Assembly (NCBI GenBank): GCA_013911415.1
Contig: JACETI010000004.1
Location: 186,001-250,000 of the forward strand
From: Legionella sp.
Lineage (GTDB): Bacteria; Pseudomonadota; Gammaproteobacteria; Legionellales; Legionellaceae
DNA length: 64,000 bases
Direction of reading: 5' to 3'
Every line of letters starts with the position of its first letter. The stretch's first letter is position 1. A model generated the notes under the pieces. It did not search any database. It worked only from the letters and a program-made list of their open reading frames with translations, and was not told the DNA's origin. Shown here piece after piece: positions 27,418-37,554 of the stretch. Position numbers and translations under genes: made by a program.

Positions 27418-28395
27418 TCAAAAATGTTGGTATCCGCATGGCGATAGAACTTCTATTCTGCCATCTTTTCTTTCAAGAAATAATCCTTTTTCGACTTGTA
27501 TAATACCGATATGATAGCAATGAAGATTCTGCTCTTCACAACTTAACAGAAAATTCGCCTCTTCTTCTTGAGGAATCGTAAAACAAAGTTCATAGTCATC
27601 GCCACCACTTAAGGCTAAATTAAGGGCTTCTTGTCCGAGAACATCTTTTACAAGTGGATGGACAGGTATCTGATCAGCATTGAGGCGTGCACCTACCTGG
27701 CTCATTTGACAAAGGTGGTTTAGATCAGCACCAAGCCCATCAGAAATATCAATTGCTGCACTGGCAAACCGACGTAAAAGTTCAGTGAGGTCCGTGCGGG
27801 GAGTCGGTTGAAGTAATTTTTGCAACAGTGTAGTTTGCTCATCCTTGGTTAGAGACCGGTTAATATCAGTAGAATTTGAAGAGGAATCCAATTGTTGTAC
27901 GGCAAGGGCTGCTGCTCCTAGTTGACCACTGACGTAAATACAATCGCCGGCAGATGCACCTGTACGTTGAACAGCAGTGCCGATCGGTGCAAGTCCATGA
28001 ATTGTAAAGGTTATGGTTAAGGGACCACGGGTGATATCTCCGCCAATCAATGCGATTTGCCATTGTGCGAGGGTATCATGTAAGCCCTGGGAAAACCGTT
28101 CTAGCCACGTTTCCTCGAGAGAGGGAAGCGTCAGGGCTAAACTGATCCATGCAGGCGTTGCAGCCATTGCTGCCATATCGCTGATATTCACTTTGACTGC
28201 GCGGCAAGCAATATCGTAAGGGTCCCAACTCTCTAAAAAATGGACGTTAGCGACCAACGTATCTGTGCTGATTAAGAGATGAGAAGCCGGCGACACTTGC
28301 AGACAAGCAGCATCATCACCGATGCCGACAATTACATCGGCTCTTTGAGGGCGAGTTAGTTTAAAAAAACGCTTGATCAGCGAGAATTCATCCAT
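27418..28395 (-). CDS. thiL: thiamine-monophosphate kinase
   Basis: Phosphorylates thiamine monophosphate to the active cofactor thiamine diphosphate, which PDH E1 (aceE, in this window) needs. PurM-like ATPase: GIGDDAACL near residue 24, STDTLVANVHF, ISDMAAMAATP, GGDITRG, DISDGLGADL, SGGDDYELCF. 325 aa, full length. The start abuts the nusB stop (TGAATG), indicating translational coupling. Confidence 0.96.
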   Translation of the reverse strand: MDEFSLIKRFFKLTRPQRADVIVGIGDDAACLQVSPASHLLISTDTLVANVHFLESWDPYDIACRAVKVNISDMAAMAATPAWISLALTLPSLEETWLERFSQGLHDTLAQWQIALIGGDITRGPLTITFTIHGLAPIGTAVQRTGASAGDCIYVSGQLGAAALAVQQLDSSSNSTDINRSLTKDEQTTLLQKLLQPTPRTDLTELLRRFASAAIDISDGLGADLNHLCQMSQVGARLNADQIPVHPLVKDVLGQEALNLALSGGDDYELCFTIPQEEEANFLLSCEEQNLHCYHIGIIQVEKGLFLERKDGRIEVLSPCGYQHF

Positions 28396-28920
28396 TCATT
28401 CTGCTTCGGAGGCTTGCTTTTCCATACTGATCTCAAGTGCACGGAGGTTTTTACACAAGTTATTGAGGACACCGTTTACGTAGCGATAACCATCTTGTGA
28501 ACCAAATGCTTTGGTTAAGGCGACGGCTTCATCCAAGACAACCCGGTAGGGGATTTCAAGGCAGTAAAGTAACTCAAACGTGCTTAGCCTCAAAGCGGTT
28601 AATTCGATAGGATTTAAGGCTTCAATTGACCGATCTAAAAAGGGCTTAAACTGGTCTTCAACTTGGGATAGATGGGTCGGAATACCGTGCAGCAAACGCT
28701 TAAAATAAGCTTGATCAACTTTGCTCATATTATTTGCGACATGAAACTGCACCTCAATTTCACTCAGTGCAGTTGCAGCCATTTGCCACTGGTACAAGGC
28801 CTGTAAGGCGAGCTTGCGTGCACGCCTTTTTCCTGCAATACCAAGGCTTGCGGAAGATAAATTATCTTGGCTTAAATTTTCATCAACAAAAGGTTTCATA
28901 CAAAGGGCTTCACTCATCAT
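28396..28920 (-). CDS. nusB: transcription antitermination factor NusB
   Basis: Binds boxA RNA with NusE and supports antitermination on rRNA operons. All-helical NusB core from about residue 30: [15 protein letters not shown], then [15 protein letters not shown] and the C-terminal [29 protein letters not shown]. 174 aa with an N-terminal extension of about 25 residues. It overlaps the nrdR end by 11 bp. Normally the riboflavin genes stand before nusB; here nrdR does. Confidence 0.95.
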   Translation of the reverse strand: MMSEALCMKPFVDENLSQDNLSSASLGIAGKRRARKLALQALYQWQMAATALSEIEVQFHVANNMSKVDQAYFKRLLHGIPTHLSQVEDQFKPFLDRSIEALNPIELTALRLSTFELLYCLEIPYRVVLDEAVALTKAFGSQDGYRYVNGVLNNLCKNLRALEISMEKQASEAE

Positions 28921-29374
28921 TCTTACTTCGGTTTAAATCATCCAGAGTTTGCCTAAAATCGCTTACATCCTGAAAGCGCTTATACACGGATGCAAATCGT
29001 ACGTAGGCAATATGATCCAACGTCGATAGTATTTGCATCACAAGTTCACCAATCTGAGAAGAAGCAATTTCTCGCTCGCCTCGTCCTCGAATACGTCTGA
29101 CTAACGTTGCCATTGCTTCTTCTAAGGCGTCAACGCTAACAGGGCGTTTCTCTAATGCCTTTAAAAGACCAGCACGTAACTTATTGTCGTTAAATGGCTC
29201 TCGACGTCCGTCTTGCTTAACAACAGCAGGCATCAGAAGCTCTGCCGTTTCAAACGTCGAAAAACGCTCATGACAAATAAGGCATTGCCTTCGTCTGCGG
29301 ACTTGCGTTCCTTCAGAAATTAATCGCGAGTCGACGACTTTCGTATCCTCGGCGCGACAAAATGGGCAGCGCAT
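28910..29374 (-). CDS. nrdR: transcriptional repressor NrdR
   Basis: Represses ribonucleotide reductase genes in response to dATP/ATP. Start set at ATG 29374, whose A is shared with the glyA stop (TGATG), giving the canonical N-terminus [17 protein letters not shown]; an upstream start at 29404 would add 10 residues inside glyA. Zinc ribbon CPFC...CLICH (residues 3-34) and an ATP-cone ([16 protein letters not shown]). 154 aa, the usual length. Confidence 0.95.
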   Translation of the reverse strand: MRCPFCRAEDTKVVDSRLISEGTQVRRRRQCLICHERFSTFETAELLMPAVVKQDGRREPFNDNKLRAGLLKALEKRPVSVDALEEAMATLVRRIRGRGEREIASSQIGELVMQILSTLDHIAYVRFASVYKRFQDVSDFRQTLDDLNRSKNDE

Positions 29375-30648
29375 CAGTGAGGATACACCGGAAATTGACG
29401 ACATAACGCTTTAACGTCGCTTTGAATCCGTTGTAGCAGCTCTTCATTGGTTGGCGCATCTAAAATACCTGCAATCCAGTGCCCCAGCTGCTTCATTTCA
29501 GTTTCTCGAAAGCCTCTGGTTGTCACGGCTGGTGTACCTAAGCGTATACCACTGGTCACAAAAGGACTGCGGGGATCATTCGGTACTGAATTCTTATTCA
29601 CAGTAATATTCGCGCTTCCTAAGGCAGCGTCTGCCTCTTTGCCGGTAATGTTTTTTCCTATTAAATCAACGAGCATTAAGTGGTTTTCAGTACCTCCCGA
29701 TACAATCGAATAACCGCTTTCTTTTAATACTGTGGCTAATGCCTGGGCATTTTTAATCACTTGCACTTGATAATCTCTAAAATCAGGCGCTAGTGCCTCT
29801 TTTAACGCAACGGCTTTTGCAGCAATCACATGCATTAATGGACCGCCCTGACTACCGGGGAAAACAGCGGAGTTTAATTTTTTCCCAAGCGTTTCTATGT
29901 CGTTATTATTGGCATTTGCATTCGCTAAAATGAGCCCGCCTCTAGGCCCTCTCAAGGTTTTATGAGTGGTTGTCGTAACAACATGTGCGTAAGGCAAAGG
30001 AGAGGGGTATAAACCTACCGCAATAAGCCCTGCAACATGTGCAATATCAGCCATCAAATAGGCACCTACTCGATCTGCAATTGCTCTAAACCTTTGCCAA
30101 TCTAGCACCTGAGAGTAAGCTGAGAACCCTGCGATAATCATTTTCGGGCGGTGTTCAAGCGCTAAAGCTTCTAAGGCATCGTAATCGATTAAGCCATTTT
30201 CTATGTTAACACCATACGAAATGGAGCGGTAAAGCTTTCCTGAAAAGCTAACCGATGCACCGTGCGTGAGATGCCCCCCATGAGGAAGGGCCATGCCTAG
30301 AATTAAGTCACCCGGGGAAAGTAACGCCATCATTGCTGCGGCATTTGCTTGCGAGCCAGAATGCGGCTGGACATTGGCATAATCTGCGCCAAATAATTTC
30401 TTAGCGCGGTCAATCGCTAAAATTTCCACTTGGTCTACGTATTCGCAACCGCCATAGTAGCGCTTACCTGGATAACCCTCAGCATATTTATTGGTTAAAA
30501 TAGAACCCTGCGCCTCAAGCACACGAGGGCTTGCATAATTCTCTGACGCGATCAGCTCGATGTGATCCTCTTGACGCTGTCGTTCGCTTTGAATGGCTTG
30601 CCATAGGGCATCATCATAGGCGTAAATTGTATCATCTTTATCAAACAT
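29374..30648 (-). CDS. glyA: serine hydroxymethyltransferase
   Basis: PLP enzyme that converts serine and tetrahydrofolate to glycine and 5,10-methylene-THF. Motifs: [38 protein letters not shown] lysine in [31 protein letters not shown]. From ATG 30648 (AAGGA upstream; a TTG at 30654 is rejected) it is 424 aa. First gene of a tight glyA-nrdR-nusB-thiL unit. Confidence 0.97.
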   Translation of the reverse strand: MFDKDDTIYAYDDALWQAIQSERQRQEDHIELIASENYASPRVLEAQGSILTNKYAEGYPGKRYYGGCEYVDQVEILAIDRAKKLFGADYANVQPHSGSQANAAAMMALLSPGDLILGMALPHGGHLTHGASVSFSGKLYRSISYGVNIENGLIDYDALEALALEHRPKMIIAGFSAYSQVLDWQRFRAIADRVGAYLMADIAHVAGLIAVGLYPSPLPYAHVVTTTTHKTLRGPRGGLILANANANNNDIETLGKKLNSAVFPGSQGGPLMHVIAAKAVALKEALAPDFRDYQVQVIKNAQALATVLKESGYSIVSGGTENHLMLVDLIGKNITGKEADAALGSANITVNKNSVPNDPRSPFVTSGIRLGTPAVTTRGFRETEMKQLGHWIAGILDAPTNEELLQRIQSDVKALCRQFPVYPH

Positions 30649-30719
30649 CAGCAATCCTTAGTCACAAAGTGTCGAGAATGTCTCGTCTAAAGTGCATGAA
30701 CACAGGGCATCATAGCAAA

Positions 30720-31163
30720 CTACGATCGTTCGATCTGTAATTGATTGTTGTTACTGTATTTAACTTTTAATACTTCCCCGGCATATGTGTAACGTCCATG
30801 CAGCAGTCGGCCTTGAGTATCATAAATGGAAAGATCCATGCCTGCATGACAATACCCATAGTAATAAAGGTTAATATAATGCGGTTCATCTTTTGGATAA
30901 ATCCTGAAACTTTCTAACGCGCTGCCATCATCAAATCGTCCATAAACATCGAAGGATTCATAGGTGTAATTCAAAATGGTAATTTCACAGCGTCCGAAGT
31001 TTGTAGTTTTTGTTACAGAAGCTTTGCTTGCTGCTTCAGTCGGAACGGCAGGTGAGGTTGCTGATTTATGGGTGTGCTGATGAGCAAAAGCGGCATTGGA
31101 AAGTCCGAATACGGCTAAACAGACGCCCAGGTATGTACGTAATGGAAGAAAACTTCGTTTCAT
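30720..31163 (-). CDS. small exported protein of unknown function
   Basis: 147 aa from ATG 31163, chosen because GAGG lies just upstream; an ATG at 31175 is in frame but overlaps that site. A signal peptide ends at about residue 27 (SNAAFA), followed by His/Thr/Ala-rich linker and a ~95-residue domain with a Cys pair (GRCEITILNY; GYCHAGMDL) that may form a disulfide, and many Tyr. Probably periplasmic or surface-located. Not recognised. Confidence 0.65.
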   Translation of the reverse strand: MKRSFLPLRTYLGVCLAVFGLSNAAFAHQHTHKSATSPAVPTEAASKASVTKTTNFGRCEITILNYTYESFDVYGRFDDGSALESFRIYPKDEPHYINLYYYGYCHAGMDLSIYDTQGRLLHGRYTYAGEVLKVKYSNNNQLQIERS

Positions 31164-31363
31164 AACTATCCTCATTCGTTAGTAATGAATAAAACGGTAA
31201 GGAAGATGGTAACAAAGCGTTGCGGTTAGTCAAGTGACAAAACCGTTTAAAAAAAGATTGACTCGTTCTTAAAGAGATCGTGTATTAAGAAAAGATATAT
31301 TTGACACAACCTCTAACGGGTGATTCTTGAGTAAGCGTATGTTTGAATAAACGCCAGGTTTTT

Positions 31364-32800
31364 TCATCTTAAAAACGGAACGATATCCTCCACAGGGATC
31401 TGGAGTTGCTCTTCCATACTGGTATTACTTGACTTATAACTATCCACCAGTAAGCATAAATCTTTTTTTGACAACTCAGCTAAATGCATTTTTTTATAAA
31501 AATTAGACTGATTGGACCAATGATCAAGCGCTTGTAGGCAGTTCTCAATGTATTCCACCCGATGAGATGGGTCACTAGGTTCCGGAACGAGGTAATTTAA
31601 ATACCTTATTTTACGGATAGGTTCCTCCGTATAGAAAATTTTCTGAATCAAAGATAGACGTGCTTGATCTTCTACGCTGTTTGTAGAACCGTTTGCATTG
31701 TTAGCGAGTTGGTAGAAGGTAATATCGCTCAATTTATAGGTTTTAAAAAAAACTTTACTCGAAGGGGAAGAAAACGCCAACTGTCCAAGTTCTTCGTTAC
31801 TGTAAGAAAACAATAATTTTTTGTATTCACCTACTAATGATGTTACATCCTGATGCTGGGAATGGATGAGGGAAACGTTCTCTAAAAAGGTATCTTGTAA
31901 TTTTTTTAACTGCTGAAGGCGTGCTTTGAATACTAGGGTAAAGGGGCTTTCACTCTTATTAACGATTAGGGCTTTTCCTTGATCAATGAATAGTTTCTTG
32001 CTTCCAGAAAAAAAGCGATTTTCTTGCGATGATCTTTCAAGATCTTGAATCGCTCTATATTGAATCGTTGAATCTTTATTTTTTAGAGTCATTTTTTTAG
32101 CAGGGTTGGGTGCGAATAACTGCCAATTTGTTGACTTTTTTTGTAGAAAAAAAATACGCATATTTTCTTTATTAAAGCCGAAATAGGAGAAAAAATTGTC
32201 TTTTTTTTCAAATTCTAAGAGTAGGGAAGCAAAATCCTGTTGAGGCATCATTGCAAAATAAAGCTTGTCGCAGGTTTTATCGTCTTGGCGTCGTATGTTA
32301 TCAATATTTTCTTTGTGAAAATCAATGAGTGTCATTCCTGCTTTGTGCCTATTCAAAAAATCAAGGACGAAGCTAGCTTCTTTTTCCTGGCAGGTTAAAT
32401 TAAATAGGCGGAAATGATGCGGATGAGAAGATTTCTTTTTTTCGATATAAGCTTTTAAAATCTGGCCGGATAGATTAAAAAGAGCCCCTAATTTCGATTG
32501 TGATCGATAAAGGTACATTAATCGGGCAAACGCATCTACGCTTAATTTTAATAAAAGCTCTTTTTTAACCTCAAAAGCATCTTGACCTAATTCAAGTATG
32601 TTGAAAGCAGCTAGTTCCGACTTCAGCGTTTCTATTTCCTCCATTTCCTGGTCTCTTTTGCATGCTTGGCCTAACCTGATTAAACGATCAGGGTCTACAT
32701 CTAATCCCTCAAAAACATTGGGGAGCGTCGGTACAACGGCATCGATGAACTTATTATGATTTTGATCGGCGTCATTGTTAAACAATTCTTCGTTTTCCAT
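31364..32800 (-). CDS. unrecognised soluble protein, possible effector
   Basis: 478 aa from ATG 32800 (MENEELFNN); an upstream ATG at 32854 would add a basic hydrophobic leader and overlap the promoter. No ribosome-binding site stands out. Hydrophilic, Lys/Phe/Leu-rich and mostly helical, with no signal peptide, membrane segment or catalytic motif I can name. Low-complexity and amino-acid use match the large effector-like genes in this window, and the gene stands alone between glyA's group and valS. Effector status is a guess from style. Confidence 0.5.
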   Translation of the reverse strand: MENEELFNNDADQNHNKFIDAVVPTLPNVFEGLDVDPDRLIRLGQACKRDQEMEEIETLKSELAAFNILELGQDAFEVKKELLLKLSVDAFARLMYLYRSQSKLGALFNLSGQILKAYIEKKKSSHPHHFRLFNLTCQEKEASFVLDFLNRHKAGMTLIDFHKENIDNIRRQDDKTCDKLYFAMMPQQDFASLLLEFEKKDNFFSYFGFNKENMRIFFLQKKSTNWQLFAPNPAKKMTLKNKDSTIQYRAIQDLERSSQENRFFSGSKKLFIDQGKALIVNKSESPFTLVFKARLQQLKKLQDTFLENVSLIHSQHQDVTSLVGEYKKLLFSYSNEELGQLAFSSPSSKVFFKTYKLSDITFYQLANNANGSTNSVEDQARLSLIQKIFYTEEPIRKIRYLNYLVPEPSDPSHRVEYIENCLQALDHWSNQSNFYKKMHLAELSKKDLCLLVDSYKSSNTSMEEQLQIPVEDIVPFLR

Positions 32801-32828
32801 TGTGCTAAAATAGACAAGTTTTTTTACT

Positions 32829-32858
32829 ATTTTATCATATTTTATAAAAAACAATCAA
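32829..32858 (-). promoter_or_regulatory. promoter of the 478-aa gene
   Basis: On the minus strand TTGATT (32853-32858) and TAAAAT (32829-32834) are 18 bp apart, 28 bp before the ATG at 32800. Reasonable sigma-70 match. Confidence 0.4.
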
Positions 32859-33092
32859 TATATTTTCGATATATACAAATAAAATACGAATAATAATAAA
32901 AAATTCGTCACTATCCTGCGAGAATACTTCATAAATCAGAGTGCGATCTGAAAAAACGATTTCTTCCAAAAAGACTTGTTTATGCATTTAAAAGTAATTT
33001 CAACGCTGTTTTTAGCGCTTAAGCTCAAATCTGCTTATGAGGCCCCTACAGAATATGATACTATTCGTGGTTTTCATACGGCGTAATTCACG

Positions 33093-35861
33093 ATGATGGA
33101 CAAGACTTACTCTCCGCAGCAGATTGAAGAAACTTGGTATGCGCGCTGGGAAAGCCACCACTACTTTTCACCGCAAGGACAAGGTAATCCTTACTGTATA
33201 ATGTTGCCTCCGCCCAATGTAACAGGTTATCTGCACATGGGGCATGGATTCCAACAAACATTAATGGACGTGGTTATTCGTTATCATCGAATGCAAGGTA
33301 TGAAAACGCTGTGGCAACCCGGCACCGACCATGCGGGTATAGCTACTCAGCTGGTAGTGGAACGAAAACTCGAATCGGAAGGATTGTTGCGGCAAGATTT
33401 ATCCCGCTCTGATTTTATTGATCGTGTCTGGAGCTGGAAAGAAGAATACGGTAATCAAATCGCGCATCAAATGCGTCGCTTAGGCTCTTCCGTGGATTGG
33501 TCGCGTGAACGATTCACTATGGATGAAGGGTTGTCTGCAGCAGTTAGCAAAGTTTTTATCCAGCTTCATGAAGAAGGTTTAATTTATCGAGGAACGCGAT
33601 TAGTTAACTGGGATCCTAAGCTTGGTACTGCTATCTCTGACCTTGAAGTGAGCATGAGTGAAGAGCCTGGTAATTTATGGCACATTCGGTACCCCTTGGT
33701 GGGTTCTGACGCTTCACTGATCGTTGCTACGACTCGCCCTGAAACCTTATTAGGTGATGTCGCTGTAGCTGTGAATCCTGACGATCCACGGTATCAGCAA
33801 TTTATTGGTCAACAGGTTGAATTGCCCCTATGTGGAAGAACCATTCCGGTTATTGCTGATGACTATGTAGACCAAGCTTTTGGCAGTGGCTGCGTTAAAA
33901 TTACACCTGCGCATGACTTTAATGATTACGAGATAGGCAAGCGCCATGGATTAATGGGCTTTAGTATTCTGAATAAAGACGGCTCGTTGAATGACAACGT
34001 ACCTGATGCGTATCGTGGGATGGAACGATTTGCAGCGCGAGAACAAATTTTGACCGACCTAAAAGCCGGTGGTTTTTTAATCAAAACCGAACCTCACAAC
34101 TTAAAAATCCCTCGCAGTGAAAAATCCGGGGTGGTCGTTGAGCCGTTTTTAACGGAGCAATGGTACGTTAATATCAAACCCCTTGCAGAACCTGCTATTG
34201 AAGCTGTGCGTAAGGGAGAAATTGAATTTTTACCTCAGCATTGGACAAAAATTTATTTTCAGTGGATGGAAAACATCGAGGATTGGTGCATCAGTCGGCA
34301 ACTTTGGTGGGGGCATCGAATTCCTGCATGGTATGACGAAAAGAAAAACGTCTATGTGGGCTACAGTGAAAATGATGTGCGCTTTAAATATCAGATTCCA
34401 GATGACACGCGCTTAACGCAAGATGAAGATGTGCTTGATACGTGGTTTTCTTCCGCCTTATGGCCTTTCTCGACGTTAGGTTGGCCAGAAAAAACGCCAG
34501 ATTTCAAACAATTTTACCCTACTGCACTCTTGGTAACTGGCTTTGACATCATTTTCTTCTGGGTCGCACGGATGATTATGATGGGCTTAAAATTTACGGG
34601 GAAAGTCCCCTTTAAAACAGTACTCATTACCGGTTTAATTCGCGATAGCGAAGGACAAAAAATGTCCAAATCAAAGGGAAATGTTTTAGATCCCTTGGAT
34701 ATTATCGATGGCATTGACTTAAAGGACTTAATTGCAAAGCGCACAGCTCATCTACTTATACCTTCGGTTCGCAATCAAATTACCAAAGCAACTCGTAAGG
34801 AATTTCCCCAAGGTATCGAAGCGTACGGAACGGATGCCTTACGTATGACGTATTGCTTGCTGGCATCGACAGGACGAAGTATCCGTTTTGATATGCACCG
34901 GGTTGAAAGCTGTAGAAATTTTTGCAATAAACTTTGGAATGCATCGCGCTACGTTTTGTTAAATACGGAAGAAGAAAACACCGATTTTGAGGACGGTGCT
35001 TTTCAATACAGCGTTGCTGATCAATGGATCTTATCTCGCCTGCAAAACGTGATTGCTACCTGCCATCACTACATTTCAATTTATCGCTTTGATCTGTTAG
35101 CAAGTACTTTATATGACTTTGTATGGCATGAATATTGTGATTGGTATTTAGAGCTTTCAAAATCGGTGCTCTATAATGAGGCCGCTTTAGGTGCTATGAA
35201 ACGTGGTACCAGGCATACTTTAATTCATGTATTGGATCAAATGCTAAAGCTGCTGCATCCAATTATGCCTTTTATTACCGAAGAAATATGGCAACGTACG
35301 AGTAAGTTTACGAGCAATAACACCGCCACGATCATGCTTACTGCTTATCCGAGCGTGGATGAAGCATTTATTAATCCTACGATCGAACAAGAAATGACAT
35401 GGCTGCAAGAAATAATTCAAAGTGTACGAACACTTCGTAGTGAAATGCAGATTTCGCCGGCTACTTTAATTCCGCTGTATTTGAAAAATGTTGCACCAGA
35501 GACTGAAACCGCGATTGAAAGGTATCGTGATATTTTAATGGCCTTATGCAAGTTAAATCGCATCCATTGCCTCCATACTCAAGAATTAGGGCAAGCAGTT
35601 GCCTCCGCGGTTGTGGGGGAGCTTGAATTATTAATTCCGCTGGAAGGTATCATTAATCCTGTCGCTGAGCTTGAGAGGCTTGCCAAAGAAATTGCTAAGC
35701 TAGATAAGGACATCGTTTTTGCAGAAACAAAATTAAGCAATGCCGAATTCACCGCAAAAGCGCCTAGAGATGTCATTCAAAAAACAGAGGAAACGTTAGG
35801 TAAAGCACAAATTGCAAAAAATAAGCTCTTAAAATATCAAGCGATGCTGCAAAATATTTGA
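33093..35861 (+). CDS. valS: valyl-tRNA synthetase
   Basis: Class I synthetase that charges tRNA-Val. HIGH motif as HMGH in PPPNVTGYLHMGHGF (about residue 45), editing domain with TTRPETLLGDVAVAV, KMSKS in GQKMSKSKGN, and a C-terminal coiled-coil arm (ELERLAKEIAKLDKDI). 922 aa, near the usual length. Alone on the plus strand; the preceding 290 bp hold no gene. Confidence 0.97.
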   Translation: MMDKTYSPQQIEETWYARWESHHYFSPQGQGNPYCIMLPPPNVTGYLHMGHGFQQTLMDVVIRYHRMQGMKTLWQPGTDHAGIATQLVVERKLESEGLLRQDLSRSDFIDRVWSWKEEYGNQIAHQMRRLGSSVDWSRERFTMDEGLSAAVSKVFIQLHEEGLIYRGTRLVNWDPKLGTAISDLEVSMSEEPGNLWHIRYPLVGSDASLIVATTRPETLLGDVAVAVNPDDPRYQQFIGQQVELPLCGRTIPVIADDYVDQAFGSGCVKITPAHDFNDYEIGKRHGLMGFSILNKDGSLNDNVPDAYRGMERFAAREQILTDLKAGGFLIKTEPHNLKIPRSEKSGVVVEPFLTEQWYVNIKPLAEPAIEAVRKGEIEFLPQHWTKIYFQWMENIEDWCISRQLWWGHRIPAWYDEKKNVYVGYSENDVRFKYQIPDDTRLTQDEDVLDTWFSSALWPFSTLGWPEKTPDFKQFYPTALLVTGFDIIFFWVARMIMMGLKFTGKVPFKTVLITGLIRDSEGQKMSKSKGNVLDPLDIIDGIDLKDLIAKRTAHLLIPSVRNQITKATRKEFPQGIEAYGTDALRMTYCLLASTGRSIRFDMHRVESCRNFCNKLWNASRYVLLNTEEENTDFEDGAFQYSVADQWILSRLQNVIATCHHYISIYRFDLLASTLYDFVWHEYCDWYLELSKSVLYNEAALGAMKRGTRHTLIHVLDQMLKLLHPIMPFITEEIWQRTSKFTSNNTATIMLTAYPSVDEAFINPTIEQEMTWLQEIIQSVRTLRSEMQISPATLIPLYLKNVAPETETAIERYRDILMALCKLNRIHCLHTQELGQAVASAVVGELELLIPLEGIINPVAELERLAKEIAKLDKDIVFAETKLSNAEFTAKAPRDVIQKTEETLGKAQIAKNKLLKYQAMLQNI

Positions 35862-35867
35862 TTAAAG

Positions 35868-35885
35868 AGTGCAGATAAATGCACT
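35868..35885. other. 6-bp perfect hairpin after valS
   Basis: AGTGCA-GATAAA-TGCACT lies 7 bp after the valS stop. No T-run follows, so it is only a weak terminator candidate. Confidence 0.35.
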
Positions 35886-36004
35886 GAAATAATTCGCACA
35901 TAAATATTACTTGCAGAATGATTTTTGTTGCTACTACATATAAAACAAGCAGAATTAAAAAAAATGAGCTATAACTAAGGTTATCAACATGAGAAGGGAT
36001 GCTC

Positions 36005-37468
36005 ATGATCATAACTTATGCCTTGGCTTCCTTATTGTCGTTCAGCACCTCTTTTGCTTGGGCTGCTCCGAAGCCTAGTGCTTCCATTCATGATTTGAAA
36101 ACGGCTCAGTCTTTTCGTAACGTCTTAATGAGTGGCTATGCTTCTTTGGGAAAGCTACAAACTTTGCTCAATGTACCTGTCCTCAATGCTGTGGATGCGT
36201 CTTCCAAAGAAGAAACGAATCAAGCGCCTGTCACAATAGATGCTTTTTTAGGAGAGGAGGCAAAAAGCTTGGAGCCCCAAGCAGCGAATAAAGTGCTGGC
36301 GCTTCTGCAGTGTGTCAAGCAACAAAGCATTCCCTATCAGCCCATACTCACTGTCATCGATTATCATCTTCCTGCTGATCAAAAGCGACTATGGGTATTT
36401 GATCTCAGTGAAAAGAAACTTTTGTACCACACCTATGTTTCGCACGGGCTAAAGTCTGGCCGTTTACTGACCAATTATTTCTCAAACCGTTATAACAGCA
36501 AAGCAAGCAGTATAGGTGTATATAAAACAGAAAAAATTTATTACGGACGACAGGGCTTGTCGCTGAAGCTTGATGGGTTGGATAGAGGCTTCAATGATAA
36601 TGCTCAAAATCGCGCCATTGTAATGCACGGTGGGTGGTACGTTAATGAAGACTTTATTAAAAAATATGGAAGACCAGGAAGAAGCTGGGGATGTCCGGCA
36701 TTACCTTTAAAGCTAACTCAACCTATTATTAACACGATAAAAGACAACACCTTGTTTGTGGTTTATTACCCTGATGAAAAATGGATGGAAAAATCCAAGT
36801 TTTTAAATTGCCAGCAAATGTTCAGTGAAAACCAAGAGGGTCAAAGCCCGCCAGCAGCGGGAGCTTCCTCCTTAGCGACAATACCTCCCAGCCCGCAACA
36901 GCAGCTTATGCCGCAGAATCAAGGGCAGTCTGCACTTCCTAAGCCGGAAGAAGAAATCAGAGAGGCGGTATTATATGTGGATTTTGCAGGTAATCATGAT
37001 TATGCTGAATTCAAACCCTTAGTCGTGATGTCAGCTAGGAACTATACCCAATTTTTTGGGGCTTCAGCTCCCCTTGAGCGAATGATTCGAAAGCAAATTA
37101 ACCAAGAAGAATACGTTGCAATTAGCCCTAATGAATTTCAAAAATTAGCACTGAAATACCAAGAGCAAATCACGACCGATCAATTAGGTAAAGAATCGCT
37201 TGAAAAGCTTCTCTATTTTGTGACGCCCGCTTTGAAAAGGCAGCGGGGCTATTATGTGACGGATATGAACTTGGTGTCATTAGAACGACTTAGAGAGCTT
37301 AAAATCGCAAAGCGGTCGGCTAAAGAAAAAATGATCCCCACCGTAAAATCTCTTCCACCCTTAAATCAACTGAAGGGCATCACAGAAAATTACACCCTCA
37401 TCTTTAATAATCGTGGGCCCATCCAACTTGAAGCCACGAAGCAATTTATTCGCTGGTTGGGTTTGTAA
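36005..37468 (+). CDS. exported murein L,D-transpeptidase (YkuD_2 type)
   Basis: 487 aa. Start at ATG 36005 (GAAGGG 7 nt upstream; the ATG at 35999 touches it). Signal peptide MIITYALASLLSFSTSFAWA. Catalytic region at about 115-250: LWVFDLSEKKLLYHTYVSHG, MHGGWYVNEDFIKKYGRPGR with His208, and WGCPALP with the nucleophile Cys230, the pattern of the YkuD_2 family. It probably forms or edits 3-3 peptidoglycan crosslinks or attaches proteins in the periplasm. A Pro/Gln-rich linker (280-315) leads to a C-terminal ~165-residue part I do not recognise, longer than in simple family members. Confidence 0.85.
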   Translation: MIITYALASLLSFSTSFAWAAPKPSASIHDLKTAQSFRNVLMSGYASLGKLQTLLNVPVLNAVDASSKEETNQAPVTIDAFLGEEAKSLEPQAANKVLALLQCVKQQSIPYQPILTVIDYHLPADQKRLWVFDLSEKKLLYHTYVSHGLKSGRLLTNYFSNRYNSKASSIGVYKTEKIYYGRQGLSLKLDGLDRGFNDNAQNRAIVMHGGWYVNEDFIKKYGRPGRSWGCPALPLKLTQPIINTIKDNTLFVVYYPDEKWMEKSKFLNCQQMFSENQEGQSPPAAGASSLATIPPSPQQQLMPQNQGQSALPKPEEEIREAVLYVDFAGNHDYAEFKPLVVMSARNYTQFFGASAPLERMIRKQINQEEYVAISPNEFQKLALKYQEQITTDQLGKESLEKLLYFVTPALKRQRGYYVTDMNLVSLERLRELKIAKRSAKEKMIPTVKSLPPLNQLKGITENYTLIFNNRGPIQLEATKQFIRWLGL

Positions 37469-37488
37469 GAAGAGCGCAGCTGATAAAG

Positions 37489-37554
37489 CGCTAAAGAGTA
37501 AAAGTTATACTCTCTAGCGTAGCGATTAATATTTATTTGAATAAAAATATTAAT
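37489..37554. terminator. bidirectional hairpins between convergent genes
   Basis: Two stems: 37489-37519, 12 bp with one mismatch (CGCTAAAGAGTA with TACTCTCTAGCG), and 37525-37554, an AT-rich stem of about 10 bp (ATTAATATTT with AAATATTAAT). They lie between the L,D-transpeptidase stop and the stop of the minus-strand 1087-aa gene, so they probably end both transcripts. Confidence 0.5.

Noticed and set aside
32801-33092. T-box or other tRNA-sensing leader before valS
   Set aside because: No T-box sequence or antiterminator stem is seen, and such leaders are not expected in gammaproteobacteria.
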